The notes: generated by a model not told the origin, from the sequence alone. Positions 52,956 through 63,464 are shown, counted from the first letter of the stretch. The stretch: 64,000 nt of DNA from Moniliella sp. 'wahieum' (GCA_003971905.1 RSEE01000038.1:558001-622000); one strand, 5' to 3'. Made by a program: numbers and translations.

Positions 52956-54021
52956 ATGCTCTACCGCGCCGCCGCCGCCTGCGTTTCTCCCGGAGCCACC
53001 CCGAGCCGCCGCCTCCGCCTCCGCCTCTGCCGCCGCCCCTCGCGCCCCCAGCCAACGCCGACGCCAAAGCCTCCCCCACACCCGCCGCCCAACGCGACAG
53101 CGACCCCGAGCCCCATCGACCCCAGCAAAGCAGACGCTGCAGCCGGCCAGCATTCTTCCTTCCCCCTTCCCGTCGCCACCCCCCCTTCACCCAGCGACCC
53201 TCTCTTGCGTCTCCACCCCCCCATTCCTTCCCCTCGCCCCGCCTTCTGCCCACGCTCTGTCATTGCATCCCACCCCCAGTCCGTCCCCAAGCCGAACAGG
53301 CCGCAGCCTCGAATGGAATCGCAGCCATAGTCGCTTCCATCTTCCGCTCCACTTGCCCCCACTCCGTGCCGCGAGCCAACCACCCTCCCGCGCACGAGGT
53401 CCGTCCTCCGAGATTGACCCGCGCCTTTCCGGCGAAACCGCTGGACAATCCACCGACGCTGGCACCGAGTCCTCTTGGCGCGCCGCGCTTCCTCTGCCAT
53501 CCTCCGGCACCAGCTCGCCATGGCGCCTGGGATTCTCCATGTCCCTCTCTGCCGAGGGAGAGGCACGGCCAGGCCCGGAATCGGGCGTGACCGCGGCAGA
53601 AGAAGCTCAGTCCAACTTGATCCGTCGTGGGCCCAAGCACAATCGCATTCGTCATCGGCCCCACCTGAAACACGAAACATTATGGATTGGCTGGAAGGAG
53701 CTGAATTTTGCGACCGCGCAGCCGCCCCGCCAGCAGGCCTAGCAGGGACCTTCTGCCCCCGTTGGAGGCCGAGCCATCGGTCCCATCTTGCTCCTTGGAG
53801 GAGGAGGACCGGACCGACGTGCCTTTGTCAGTCTTGTCTCCACCTCCATTGACCACCTCTTGCACCTTAGTCCCGGCAGGCCCAGATCCGGATCTGTCCG
53901 TCCCCTCCCACCTGCCATGCCCGCAGATTTGCCCTCACCCAAGCCGGCCAAGCCTTCGTTGCCCACCAAACTCTCGTCCCGCTTGGGCTCCCGCTCGCTT
54001 TCGGCACTCAAACTTTGGTAA
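52956..54021 (+). CDS. Unknown Ser/Pro-rich protein, low confidence
   Basis: A chain of protein-like pieces in alternating frames starts at ATG 52956 (MLYRAAAACVSPGATPS). It continues with Pro/Thr-rich sequence (PTPTPKPPPHPPPNATATPS, PSPIDPSKADAAAGQHSSF), then ARGPSSEIDPRLSGETAGQS, FSMSLSAEGEARPGPESGV, DRRAFVSLVSTSIDHLLHL and finally LPTKLSSRLGSRSLSALKLW, ending at 54019-54021. The composition suggests an intrinsically disordered protein. No domain is recognisable and there is no supporting promoter or intron. Strong C bias alone could produce part of this signal; the C-terminal third is the most convincing. Confidence 0.3.
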
Positions 54022-54170
54022 GTGCCCGTTGGGACTCTTGCATGGACTGCTTCGCCTCGGTACCTCCCATGTCATCGGTCCCCCTCGCACCATCGCATTA
54101 CCGGCGCCTAGCAGGATGCCACCTGTACTGTATCCATTCCTTGTCGTACCTGTCAGCCGCATTGTACGCG

Positions 54171-54262
54171 GCACACCGCACACCGCACGCCGCACACCGC
54201 ACACCGCACACCGCACATCGCCGCACATCGCCGCACATCGCACACCACACGCTACACGCCGC
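54171..54262. repeat. CACACCG / CACATCGC minisatellite
   Basis: About twelve tandem units alternating CGCACAC, CGCACGC and CGCCGCACATCG words over 92 bp. Confidence 0.85.
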
Positions 54263-55739
54263 ACACTTTCTTCCTAGCCCGTCTCTCTCTCTCTTGTGCA
54301 TGCGCCATTGTGCCGTCACCTGCAACCATACGCATCGGGCAACATGCCACCGCCCCCCTTTTCCCGGACACTCTCCGTGCCCCTCTTCAATCTCCAATCT
54401 TCAACCCTTTGTTGGTCGTTTTACGTTGATCCCAACACGGGGTCGGGGATCGGAAGCCTCTTCATCGATCATTCGTCATCCCTGTTGATCCATAAGCCAT
54501 AAGCCTCGCACGTTACTTGTTTTCTCTTCTTGTTTGTTTTGGGTTCCCCCTAGTGTCTACCTGCTGTGACGCCCGACCTGGCCTGACCGACTGGCCTTGC
54601 TTCGAGCCCTTGGCAGGGCCAGCGCGTGCCGATCATAAATGCATGGCCAGAACACGCGCAGAGGCCAACAGGGGCGCAGGGGGTATGAGCAATGATTAGT
54701 GATTAATGAGCACAGAGATAGAACACTGCATACGAGAGTTAGGGCCACCATGCAACCTACGGCAATGAGCAATCATTAATCATTGCTCAGGATGGAACCG
54801 CTAGGCCAACACGTGCCTGGGTGAATATGGAATACGCCTACGAAGGATCGTGCATGGTCTCTTTGGTCGCCGGCGTTTCGCCTTCGGCGCGAGCGTTGGC
54901 CGGGGTTCCCTCCATGTCCTATGTTTGAATTGAGCGAAAGAAGGACTCAACGGTGCACCTTCCTCACACGTCACGGTGCGGCCGACATGTTTGTTTTCGT
55001 TTTCTGTTTTCACTTTCTGGGTTTGTTGATGTCTGGGTGTACTAGCGCGCGCGTACTCCTCTATCCATCGCAGCCAGTGCCCTCCTCTTGATGCATGGTC
55101 AGAAGCAACGGAGGCAGCTCCACGATCAAGTAGATGTGCAGAAGTTCATGTCATGCAGCATGTCATGTCATGATGACATGCAATGACATGTTTATGTGTC
55201 ATGGCTGCCATCGAACGAATACGAATGAGTTATTGAAGTACTAAGTCCTGAGATCTGAGACTCAGTACTTGCCATTATCTTCAACTTTCAGCACCCTCTC
55301 ACGGGCGATTCAGAGTTTCCTTTGCGCAGGCCAGATGGGCGTCTGACCAGCACGACGAACTCGCCCTGGACCTTATCGCTATCCTGCACTAGGTAGGCCA
55401 GAGCGTTGGTCCTATGTATTAACCTTTTCTGAGATCTGACAGTTCTGACGCCGGCAAGCTATGTCTCAGCAAACAAGACGTGTGAAAGAGGAATGCAGTA
55501 TGATTGTATGAACGATGTGAGTTGAGAGAGTCGGCCGACTGGTGTACCAGCCAATGCATGGGATGGGGCAGGGGGAAGCTCAAGTTCAAAAAGCGCTTGC
55601 AGTGCGGCGACAACGCATGCGTGGTGCCGCACTCGCTAGTTGAGAGCTTGGCACTTGGCTTCCCTGTCAGTTTGATGAGAGCGAAATGCGATGTAAGATG
55701 GGCGGCAGAAGAAAAAGTGTCTTGGTGGGTCTGTGTTCA
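54263..55739. other. Intergenic with a CATG-rich palindrome
   Basis: No gene recognised. Contains ATTAAT/CAATGATTA words at 54690-54790, the palindrome at 55147-55190 and GATCTGA words at 55243-55262 and 55428-55440. Confidence 0.45.
55147..55190. repeat. Imperfect palindrome of CATGTCAT / ATGACATG words
   Basis: TCATGTCATGATGACATG forms the centre of an inverted repeat whose arms are themselves iterated CATGTCA and TGACATG words. Confidence 0.75.
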
Positions 55740-56121
55740 CTAAGTAATATCCAAAACACGTATCAGTAACCTGGACCCGCCAAAGTCATTTTGAATGGTT
55801 TTGGACGGCGCGGAATATACACTGCCCGAGAAGGGAAGCACGTACGGTTTGGTTGCAGGGGGGCAGAAAATGCCAAAGGTGCAGATTGAAGCGAGAGCGG
55901 ATGGGGACAATGGCCATCTTGCGTCGTGCCACAATCGCTCACGGCGCACGCAACGGCGAGCGGCCCGACAAGCGACGGCCCGGACGCAGGATCGTCGGCG
56001 TCACGTTCTTCGGCGCGCCCCCCGTCGGCGAGCGCACCGTCTTGCTTGGCGAGGGGGCAGCGTGAGGGAGGCGCAGCGCAGCGCGCGAGCCGAGGTTGCG
56101 GACGAGGGTGGTGGGCAGCAT
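55740..56121 (-). CDS. Small protein with mitochondrial-type presequence, unknown
   Basis: ATG 56121 opens MLPTTLVRNLGSRAALRLPH, an Arg/Leu-rich amphipathic N-terminus without acidic residues, as in mitochondrial presequences. A TATAAA on the minus strand (56193-56198) lies 72 bp upstream, which supports this start. The protein continues TVRSPTGGAPKNVTPTILRP. After a frame change it could read ATKPYVLPFSGSVYSAPSKT and IQNDFGGSRLL before a stop near 55740, but the joining of the two halves (slip or intron) is unclear. Total 100-125 residues. I do not recognise the family; a subunit or assembly factor of a respiratory complex is only a guess. Confidence 0.45.
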
Positions 56122-56192
56122 GGTGGGATGAGAGGCAAAAGAGGCGGGAAGGGCGTGGACGACAGCATGGCGGGATGGCCGGTGGGGGCGGG

Positions 56193-56198
56193 TTTATA
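56193..56198 (-). promoter_or_regulatory. TATA box of the gene at 55740-56121
   Basis: GATATAAACC on the minus strand, 72 bp upstream of the ATG; good spacing, no other support. Confidence 0.5.
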
Positions 56199-56523
56199 TC
56201 TGCTGGTGGGCAGCTAGCTGGGTGGCTGCTGTGAGACGCAGTACTCAAGCCAACAATCAAGCGAATCTGCCAGTCGCGTTGCTGATGATCGATGATTGAT
56301 GAGATCTGAGATATGGGGGGAGCGGCGCAGGGGGTCTGTGCGCTCGCGGTGCGGGGTGGTGACGTCAGTGGCGACACCCAGCACACCGCCCTGCTGCGCC
56401 CTGCTGCGATGGGAGATGGGAGATGGGGTCTCTAGCCCAGTGCGGCGCTGACTATCCAGGCCACCCATTCTCGGCTACCCTGCCCCCGCCACCTGTTCCC
56501 ACCGCCGCCCGCCCACCCCAGCC

Positions 56524-56870
56524 ATGCTGGTGGACACACTGCCCATGCGCTTCCCCCCCCCCGCACTTTGGTCCACATTGGGCGGTGTCGCTCAGCGCCA
56601 GTGTCGCAACTGTGTGGTCGCCACACTTGAAGTGCCCCAGCGGTGGTCCCAGCGGTGGCCCTTGCTCTCTTCTGGATGTTCTTTGTGGCCATCCGCGTTC
56701 TGTTTGGTGTTGGAGCGTTTGCTCCCATTGGCCATTGAATTCTTCTCACGGTAGTCCTGTCAGCCGTCCCCCCCAGACGAGGACCGCACTCGCCGCCACC
56801 GCTCTTCTACGGTCATACCGTCATCGCGTCATCCGTCATCCAGCCGACGGGGCCAAGCTGGTGCCAAGCT
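56524..56870 (+). CDS. Possible small membrane protein, low confidence
   Basis: ATG 56524 reads MLVDTLPMRFPPPALW. After ~50 residues a shifted frame gives a strongly hydrophobic stretch MFFVAIRVLFGVGAFAPIGH, followed by ILLTVVLSAVPP. This would be a one- or two-span membrane protein of ~115 residues. No family recognised, and the frame change is needed to reach the hydrophobic part. Could be an accidental reading. Confidence 0.25.
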
Positions 56871-56872
56871 GA

Positions 56873-58783
56873 CGCTTACTGCCGAAGCGTCCGTGGGAAT
56901 ACGAAAGAAATGGAATCATCAGCCGGATAATGTACCCGCAACCAACGGAAGATGGGCGGACGCAGGAGCGTCGATGTCAACGAGAGGAGATGCACACTCA
57001 GACTGATTACGAGCAACTAAGAAGCTGGAAGCCATAAAGCTTGAAATCGCAATCCCTTCCACTTGGCACGTGGCGTGGCCGAGGGGACTGACTCGATGGA
57101 GAGTCGCAGATTCATATCAAAATGTTGGCAAGGCCGCCTCAATGAGCATCTCGCTCCAACTCTCCAAAACCCACACATGTTATAACGACGGGGGGTTCCT
57201 TGGCTGTGATACATTTTTCTTGGAACCCCGGTCTCCGTGAATCCGCCTCTCCACACCTCTCCTGGAAGCTTGAGTCAAATGTAAACTTTTGACGCAGGCC
57301 ATGAGACAGGGGAGTCTCCACCTTTCGAGAAAGACCGGTTGATACAAGTGACTTATCCGACAGAGTCACAAAATTCATGAAGAGTGTGGCCAAGCGCCAA
57401 AGGGAGATGTGTTTTGGTGTATGTGAGGCTTTAAGCTTCAAGCTCCCCTATCTGAGAACAAAAAGGGTACGTTTCGACCGTGCAGAGTGTTAGCGCTTAG
57501 CGAAGCTTGGAACTGAGGGCCTGAGACCTGGTGATCAGGTCCCTCTCTCTGGCTTGCTCGGCACCCCACATACTTGGGATCAAAAAGCTATATCGATCAC
57601 TATATGTGCGGCAGAGGGAGAGCAGAGCCGCGCCGGACCAGGGGTGGCCGGTGGGTAATCTTAATCAGTAGGCAAATATATACGTCAGCCGAGTAGACAA
57701 ACGTCCTGTGCAGCCTTGGTGTGCGGATCTGTGCTGCATCTGGTGTCACCATGTCATCATGTCACATGTCACTGCCAATCGACAATCTAAACGCGTCCGT
57801 GTCAGCATCCCCAACACATTGACTGGGTGTTATGCATGTTATGCACGAGGAAAAGAGGTACAGCCCTTTTGATGGCCAGCCTGGGCCGAACTCTGAGAGA
57901 CAACAAGGGAGCGAGCGTGCAATGCCGAGGGACTGCTTTTGTTTTGCACAGATAGGGTAGCGTTATTCAACGTTTATGTGAGCAGAAAGGGATGAGTTCT
58001 AGAGTGCTGATGGCGCTGATGGTCCCTCGAGGGCGATGCGATCTCGCACTAGGGGTGGCGTGGACTAAGCCAGCCAGCAATGCCTGTGCAGAGGAACATC
58101 AAGCAGCCAGCCGGCCAGGGGCTATAGGCTGCGGAACAAGGAAACCAAAAGCGAGAAAACAAAGGAACTCCTAGGCCGCAGGAGGCACTTAAGGGACGTC
58201 GGCCAAAACACACGAGCCACCCGCGGTGGCTCCCCTGAAGCTTGAAGGGTGTTTCCCCTCGTTTTGTTCCGCCCGTTCCCATCCCCCTTGGCGCCCTTGG
58301 CCTGCTCTCTCCGACCGTTCAAAATTCAAAGGTGTGGCGTGGGGTGCCTGCGCTGAGACCGACCTACACTGGCGTGCGAAGGCGATAGGCTGGCGTAAAG
58401 AGGGCAAGTTCTACAGAGAGAAGGAAAGAGAGAGAGAGGTGATGGATCTATTCCAAGAGAGGTGCCTGTTCGGGTAAGAACATGGGAGAGAGTTGGATAG
58501 AACAGCGCGATGTGTGATGTGTGATGCGTGTGCATGATGCATGATGTATGATCATGGCGCTGACCGCTGGGCTGCTCGCAGCTTGTTCGGTGTATCGCCA
58601 ACGTCAAGCCTTCTCGAATTCTGTCCTGCACGTCCGAAGTACTCCGCCGGAGTCCGCCATGCCGAATGCTTAGCTCAGCGGGGTGGAGCGACTGCCTTGT
58701 GTGTGCTGCGTCGTCTGCTCGGCCACGGGGCGCGGCAGCCGGCCTCGGCGCACCGCTTCCGCCTCCAGACCAGCACCGACAGC
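56873..58783. other. Intergenic, no convincing gene
   Basis: A ~100-codon open frame on the minus strand (57139-57441) has no family signature. AAGCTTC words at 57430-57445 and GATGCAT words at 58512-58552. Otherwise nothing. Confidence 0.45.
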
Positions 58784-60857
58784 ATGTCGGCGCCGCGCGC
58801 CGCACACCACCCTCCCGTCTCCCCGACGACCCCGACGACGTGGCGCGAGAGGATGTGCGGACCTTGACGCGACCCGGCCGCCTGGCCCCAGCCAGGACCA
58901 TGCCCATGGCGCCGACGGCGCCAACGGCGCAGAGGGGGATGGGGATGGGGAGGAGGAGGAAGAGGAAGAGCAGGAGGAGCAGGAGGAGCAGGAGGAGCAA
59001 GATCTCGCACGGGCATCGGAAGAGTACGCCGTGGGCCAGGTCACCGCGGTCCGTCCCCCGCACGCCATAGCACCGCCTCGGCCATCGACATCCCCCTCCT
59101 CCTCAATGAGGGTCTGGCCCGCGTACAGGAACAGATGCCGGTTCCCGACTGGCTGCGTCGTGGCGCCGGCACGTTCGATGGCACGGTCAATATGGCCAAC
59201 TCCATTCTGGGTGCCGGGATTGTCGGGTTGCCGTACAGCATGCGTGAGTCGGGCTTTGTGGCCGGAGTGGTGCTGCTGGTCGGACTCAGTTTCCTGACCG
59301 ACTGGACGATCCGGTTGATCGTGCTCAATGCCAAGTGTCGGGCCGACGGACGTACATTGAGATAATGCAGCATTGCTTTGGTCCGCGCGGTTCGGCGGCC
59401 GTGTCGCTGTTTCAGTTTGCGTTTTGCGTTTGGGGGGGTGTGTGCGTTTTGCGTCGTTATTGGCGATACCATCCCAGCCGTCTGGGCGCCGTGTGTCGCG
59501 CTCGGCGGCCGAGGGCGTGGGGGCGAACGGAGCTTGTCATCTCCTTTTGCACCTTGGCTATCCTTCCCGCTTTCACTCTATCGCAACATTGAGTCCCTCT
59601 CCAAGGCGTCGGCGATTGCGCTGGTGTCCATGGTGGTGATCATTACATCGGTGTGATCCGGGGCCCAATGATGCCGTCGGAACTAAAGGGAGACCCTTCG
59701 TTACGGTTCACAGTGGTGTATCCCACCAAACTCATTCGCTCGATCGCTGTGATTAGTTTTGCGTTTGTCTGTCACCACAACTCACGCTCATCTATGGCAG
59801 CTTGAAGGAACCGTCCATGGACAAGTTTGGCAAGGTAACCCATTATTCCACCTTGATTGCCGGCCCGTGGCCGCCACGACATGTCCAGGCCGTGGCGGGG
59901 TACTGGTCGTTTGAGAAGGAAAGACCTTGGCCAACATTCTCAACATTTCCCGCCCACGATCACTTGGTCAACGTGGCTCGCTTCCTCTTTGGCGTCAAAA
60001 TGTTCACTACCTTTCCGCGGAATGCTTTGTGTGTTGCGAAGTGCTCGAGACGTACTTTTGGCCCGACGAGACGGCGGCCTTGGCTGCGTCGGCCGAACAG
60101 GGCGGCGAAGAAGAACGTACAATCGCAAGCGCCATTTTATCCTCACCTCGGCCCTCGTCATCACAAGCCTCATCATCTCCCTCCTCACGTGCGACCTGGG
60201 CATCGTGCTGGAACTGACAGGCGGCTTATCGGCCACCGCGTTGGCCTACATTTTCCCTCGGCATGTTTCCTCAAACTCAGTCGGGATACGTCTCTCGCAC
60301 CCGCCCATCGCGACTGCACCTGCACCCACGTCCACGGCCATGACCATCCGATTCGACCCAGAGGGCGAGGCAGACGATAACCAACTCTCTACCCTCCCGC
60401 CGGATCCAGGGGGGGGTACCACCCTATGCCCAGCGAAGAGCCGAGCGAGTCAAGGCCCAGCTCGTCACGTGCTGCAAGACCTGGAACGCAGCCAAGGGCC
60501 GCCCCCCGTTCCGGACCCCTATCTGACTCTGCCCTGCCGATGTGGACCCCACACCTGATCGAGTTGCCATTCAAACCAGGGCGCGTACCACCTGCCCGAT
60601 CCGGACGGCGACACCAGCTTAACCCTGCCGGTACCCTTGCCGCGTACAGGACCGCCGACCGTCGGGTCGCCGAGGGGATCGGATCGAGCGGGGGTGACCG
60701 TAGTCAGCGCTGCGGTCGCCCATCCACGCAAAACCTGGACCCACACCAAACTCGTCGCCGTGGCCACGGGTGTTTGGTATGGTAGTCCTCGCGGTTTCCG
60801 TCGTGACGGCCTTGTCGGACGTGATCCAGGGACGGGGGCGAACGACATACGTGCTAA
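58784..60857 (+). CDS. Amino-acid transporter, AAAP family, SLC38/AVT-like
   Basis: Multi-pass amino-acid transporter, probably vacuolar. ATG 58784 (MSAPRAAHHPPVSP) begins a hydrophilic N-terminal region with a long Glu/Gln tract (58945-59000) and ARASEEYAVGQ. Then comes PVPDWLRRGAGTFDGTVNMA with NSILGAGIVGLPYSMRESGF, the family hallmark. Further segments are VAGVVLLVGLSFLTDWTIRL, GRTYIEIMQHCFG, SVVIGDTIPAVW, RSIAVISFAFVCHHNSLLIY, GSLKEPSMDKFGKVTHYST, NNFPAHDHLVNVARFLFGV, AECFVCCEVLETYFWPDE, HFILTSALVITSLIISLLTC and DLGIVLELTGGLSATALAYI. A last membrane segment, GMVVLAVSVVTALSDVIQG, lies near 60780-60840. The end at 60857 is the first stop after it in the frame that ends HTC. Many single-base slips. 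More closely SLC38-like than the transporter at 37178-38948. Confidence 0.88.
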
Positions 60858-62048
60858 TGCACTGCGTGAACTGTCTTTTTCCTTGGTCGTCTTCTTGCTC
60901 GGCCCACGACACTTGACTTACTTGCACATGAGACAGGGAAACCACGTGCCGATTATGCGGTCCCGCCGACCGGCCAGGGGCAACGGCTGTACCCACCCCC
61001 CGCATCTTGCAGCTGCCATTTCTCGCCCACCGCCTTATCTGTGTGCGAGACGCATGTATACCCACAGGCACGCTCCGCGCGGATCGTGTTGCTCTTGCTT
61101 GATTGCTGCCACGGTAGGCGCTGAGAGTAGAGCCATCAGAGAGGGAGTGCACGGCCCCGAGGCTAGTAGCTCCACCAGCTCCACCGAGTGCGGGCCCGGC
61201 CGCACCTCCTGGCCTTTATACAACCCAATCTGCCCTGCCTGGCTGTCGGAACGAGCTTTTTTTTCCAGCTAACATGGTGGTAATGCGCACAGGCGCTTCG
61301 TTGCGCGCGGTGTCGGCGGTGGCCATGGGCGGGTAGCTAGGACCGAACGCTTCTTCCCTGGCGCGGAGAGGATGTGCGCGGAATGCACGGTATGCACTAC
61401 CGGCCTCTATCGTGTCATCTAACCCCTGGTTCTGATCTAGGGGTCTCCCTCGCCACACTGGATTCTTCCCTGCTTTCCGTTTGACACCTGCACCGTACCG
61501 TGCCGGACGGTTGAGGTTGAGGTTGAGGTTGAGGTTGAGGTTGAGGTTGAGGTTGAGGTTGAGGTTGAGGTTGAGGTTGAGGTTGAGGTTGAGGTTGAGG
61601 TTGAGGTTGGGTTGAGGTTGAGGTTGAGGTTGAGGTTGAGGTTGAGGTTGAGGTTGAGGTTGGGGTTGAGTTGCCCTGCTCTGTTCTGCATAATGCTGCA
61701 TCACTTTTTCGTGTTCTGTGTCGTCTGTTTCGCTTTCATGCATCTAGCTTGAACCCTCCTGGGGCGCAGAATAGACTGACAGAGGGGAGGCAGAGGACAC
61801 CCGAAGACGCGTCGGTGGGGTTACAGGTTACAGGTTACCCGTTACTGGTTACCAAGTCCGAAATCACATGATCCTGCTGGATTTGTGTAGCTGGTCGGGC
61901 ATACCAAGAAAGGACACAGAACGGACGACCTTAACTATCAACATGACGATCGAGTTGGAAAGAGGAACCTATTTTGTAGGGTGAGGAGAGGAGAGAAAGA
62001 AATGAAAGAAAATGAAAGGAAATAAAAGGAAAGGAAAGACGAAGACGT
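60858..62048. other. Convergent intergenic space with GGTTGA microsatellite
   Basis: 3' flanks of the transporter and DGAT2 genes. The array at 61509-61670 occupies its centre; TTACAGGTTAC/GGTTACC words at 61820-61850. No gene recognised. Confidence 0.5.
61509..61670 (+). repeat. (GGTTGA)n hexanucleotide array
   Basis: 162 bp, about 27 tandem GGTTGA units with only two imperfect places (near 61607 and 61662). The complement TCAACC is close to the TCAACG words found elsewhere. On the minus strand it makes repetitive Gln-Pro, Asn-Leu or Thr-Ser open frames which are not genes. It is not the usual fungal telomere unit TTAGGG and lies internally. Confidence 0.95.
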
Positions 62049-63464
62049 CTAGTCGATTGTCAGTTCCTTGGTTCGGTTCGCCGCGTACTGGTCTTTCCAC
62101 GTATCCCAGATCCTGGTGGCAAGCAACCCAAAAGCGAGGTGAGTGTGGTGTCCTCCCTGTTCCCCCCACGGACGGCGAGGGCGTAAATCAAACAAAAAGA
62201 AAGCATTCAACGTACCGGGTAAGCTCAGCAATGTACCGTTCTTGCACCTCTTCAATTTCTTCCGGCGTCGGGTGCTTGTTCTGCACCGTCTCGATGGGCC
62301 GGCCGACACAGGCGACAATGGGATGACGGAAGGGCAAGAGACCAATACGGTAGTTGAACACGCCTCGGCCATGGAAGAGCGGGAGCGTAAACCCAAATAA
62401 GGCTTGGAATCGTTTTTGGAACCCATACAGCGCCGTACCCTTCTCGTTGGCCAGCTGGGCAAAAATGTCATTCTCCCCAAACGCAAACACGGGCACCAAA
62501 GCCGCCCCATTCCGAATGGCAATCTTGATGAACCCCAACCGACGACGCAGCGTCAGGTCCGCCGTGCCCGGATGCGCCCTTAAACTCTCCGCAGCACCGC
62601 CGACCACAATGGTGATGGAGCTGCCCGGGCCTCGGCGTAGGAGCGTCTCGCAGCTCGCCCGACTGACACTGCCAATGCCCAGGGACAGGAGAACGTCACG
62701 GAGAAAGGGAAGTTTAAAGTTGCTGGCCAAGGTGAGGAGGTGGGTTTGGATGCCAGGGAAGGAAGTGGCAAACTCGGTAGCATCCGACGCAAAGTTGGCC
62801 AGCGCGCCCATGCCCACCACCCCGTGCGGGTGGTAGCCAAACAGGTAGGGCTTGTCTGGCGGAAGGTCGACGGTCTGGTACGGGGTATGGTCATCCACCG
62901 GGGGGGGGGGGGTTAGCACACAGAAGCAACGGGGTGTGTGGGGCAGAGGCGAACGGGGACGGGGACTGAAACGGGAGACATGAGACGGAAGACGGGGGAC
63001 AGTACCTTGATGCAGCTGATGGGGTAGTACTCGGCAAAGTACTTCCAGAACTGGGACTGGCGCATCGAAGCCACGGGCCGGCCACCATTCTCAGGCGCCG
63101 TGTCGATAAAAAAGACCCAGATGAGGTAGGGGATGACCAGGGGCCACAGGAGTGGGATGGAGCTGTGGGGTGCGGACCAGGGCAGGGCAGGAGTCAGTAG
63201 AGTGCGCCCGCAACAGGGCCGATCGGGGTAGATGCGAACCAGCAAAGAAGAAGAGAGAGGCTGAGGCTGATGGGGATGCTCATCCCCCACAGAAAGACGG
63301 CGAGCGTTTGCATGTGGCGATGGTGGGCGCTGACGGTGGGCACAAAGCGGAGCGAGTGCTGGCGCTTGAGCTCGCCGGGGTGGTGTCGGTGGGGCGGGCG
63401 GGGCATGGTCGTCGGCAGCATGTGGGGGAGCAGGGGCGCTGGGTGGGGCGATGGCGCTGGGCAT
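62049..63464 (-). CDS. Diacylglycerol O-acyltransferase type 2 (Dga1-like), three exons
   Basis: Final step of triacylglycerol synthesis, acyl-CoA plus diacylglycerol, in ER and lipid-droplet membranes. ATG 63464 (MPSAIAPPSAP) is the best start. The N-terminal part reads LKRQHSLRFVPTVSAHHRHM, QTLAVFLWGMSIPISLSLSL (membrane segment) and IPLLWPLVIPYLIWVFFIDT, then APENGGRPVASMRQSQFWKY and FAEYYPISCIK. After intron 62875-63005 comes VDLPPDKPYLFGYHPHGVVG, with the family's HPHG active-site motif. GSVSRASCETLLRRGPGSSI, VVGGAAESLRAHPGTADLTL, RRRLGFIKIAIRNGAALVPV and FAFGENDIFAQLANEKGTAL follow, with FHGRGVFNYRIGLLPFRHPI. After intron 62113-62215 the end reads WDTWKDQYAANRTKELTID, stop at 62049-62051. 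Exon 2 is one long uninterrupted frame. Frame changes are confined to exon 1. Neutral lipid synthesis is the firm prediction. Confidence 0.95.
62113..62215 (-). other. Intron 2 of the DGAT2 gene
   Basis: 103 bp, GTACGT donor, CCACCAG acceptor; joins ELT(R) to IWDTWKDQY with CG|G. Confidence 0.9.
62875..63005 (-). other. Intron 1 of the DGAT2 gene, with C13 tract
   Basis: 131 bp, GTACTG donor, GCTAACC branch site followed by thirteen C, TACCAG acceptor. Joins YPISCIK to TVDLPPDKP in phase 0. The acceptor is ~40 bp beyond the C run. Confidence 0.85.

Noticed and set aside
57139-57441. 100-codon open frame on the minus strand
   Set aside because: No recognisable motif, no intron or promoter signal, unremarkable composition; plausible by chance.
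6234-60857. A sulfur, lipid or secondary-metabolite gene cluster
   Set aside because: SAM synthetase and cystathionine beta-synthase are 42 kb apart with unrelated genes between. No polyketide, peptide-synthetase, terpene or P450 gene is present.
61509-61670. Telomere or CRISPR interpretation of the GGTTGA array
   Set aside because: Six-base units without spacers exclude CRISPR. The unit is not TTAGGG and coding genes flank both sides, so it is not a chromosome end.
61216-61743. Open frame with long Gln-Pro, Asn-Leu and Thr-Ser dipeptide runs
   Set aside because: It is the translation of the (GGTTGA)n array and adjacent sequence; every frame through such an array is open. No start context or family.
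829-63464. Programmed ribosomal frameshifting as the cause of frame breaks
   Set aside because: Breaks occur several times per gene, in both directions, in many unrelated genes and at plain C/G runs without slippery heptamers. Sequencing indels explain them more simply.
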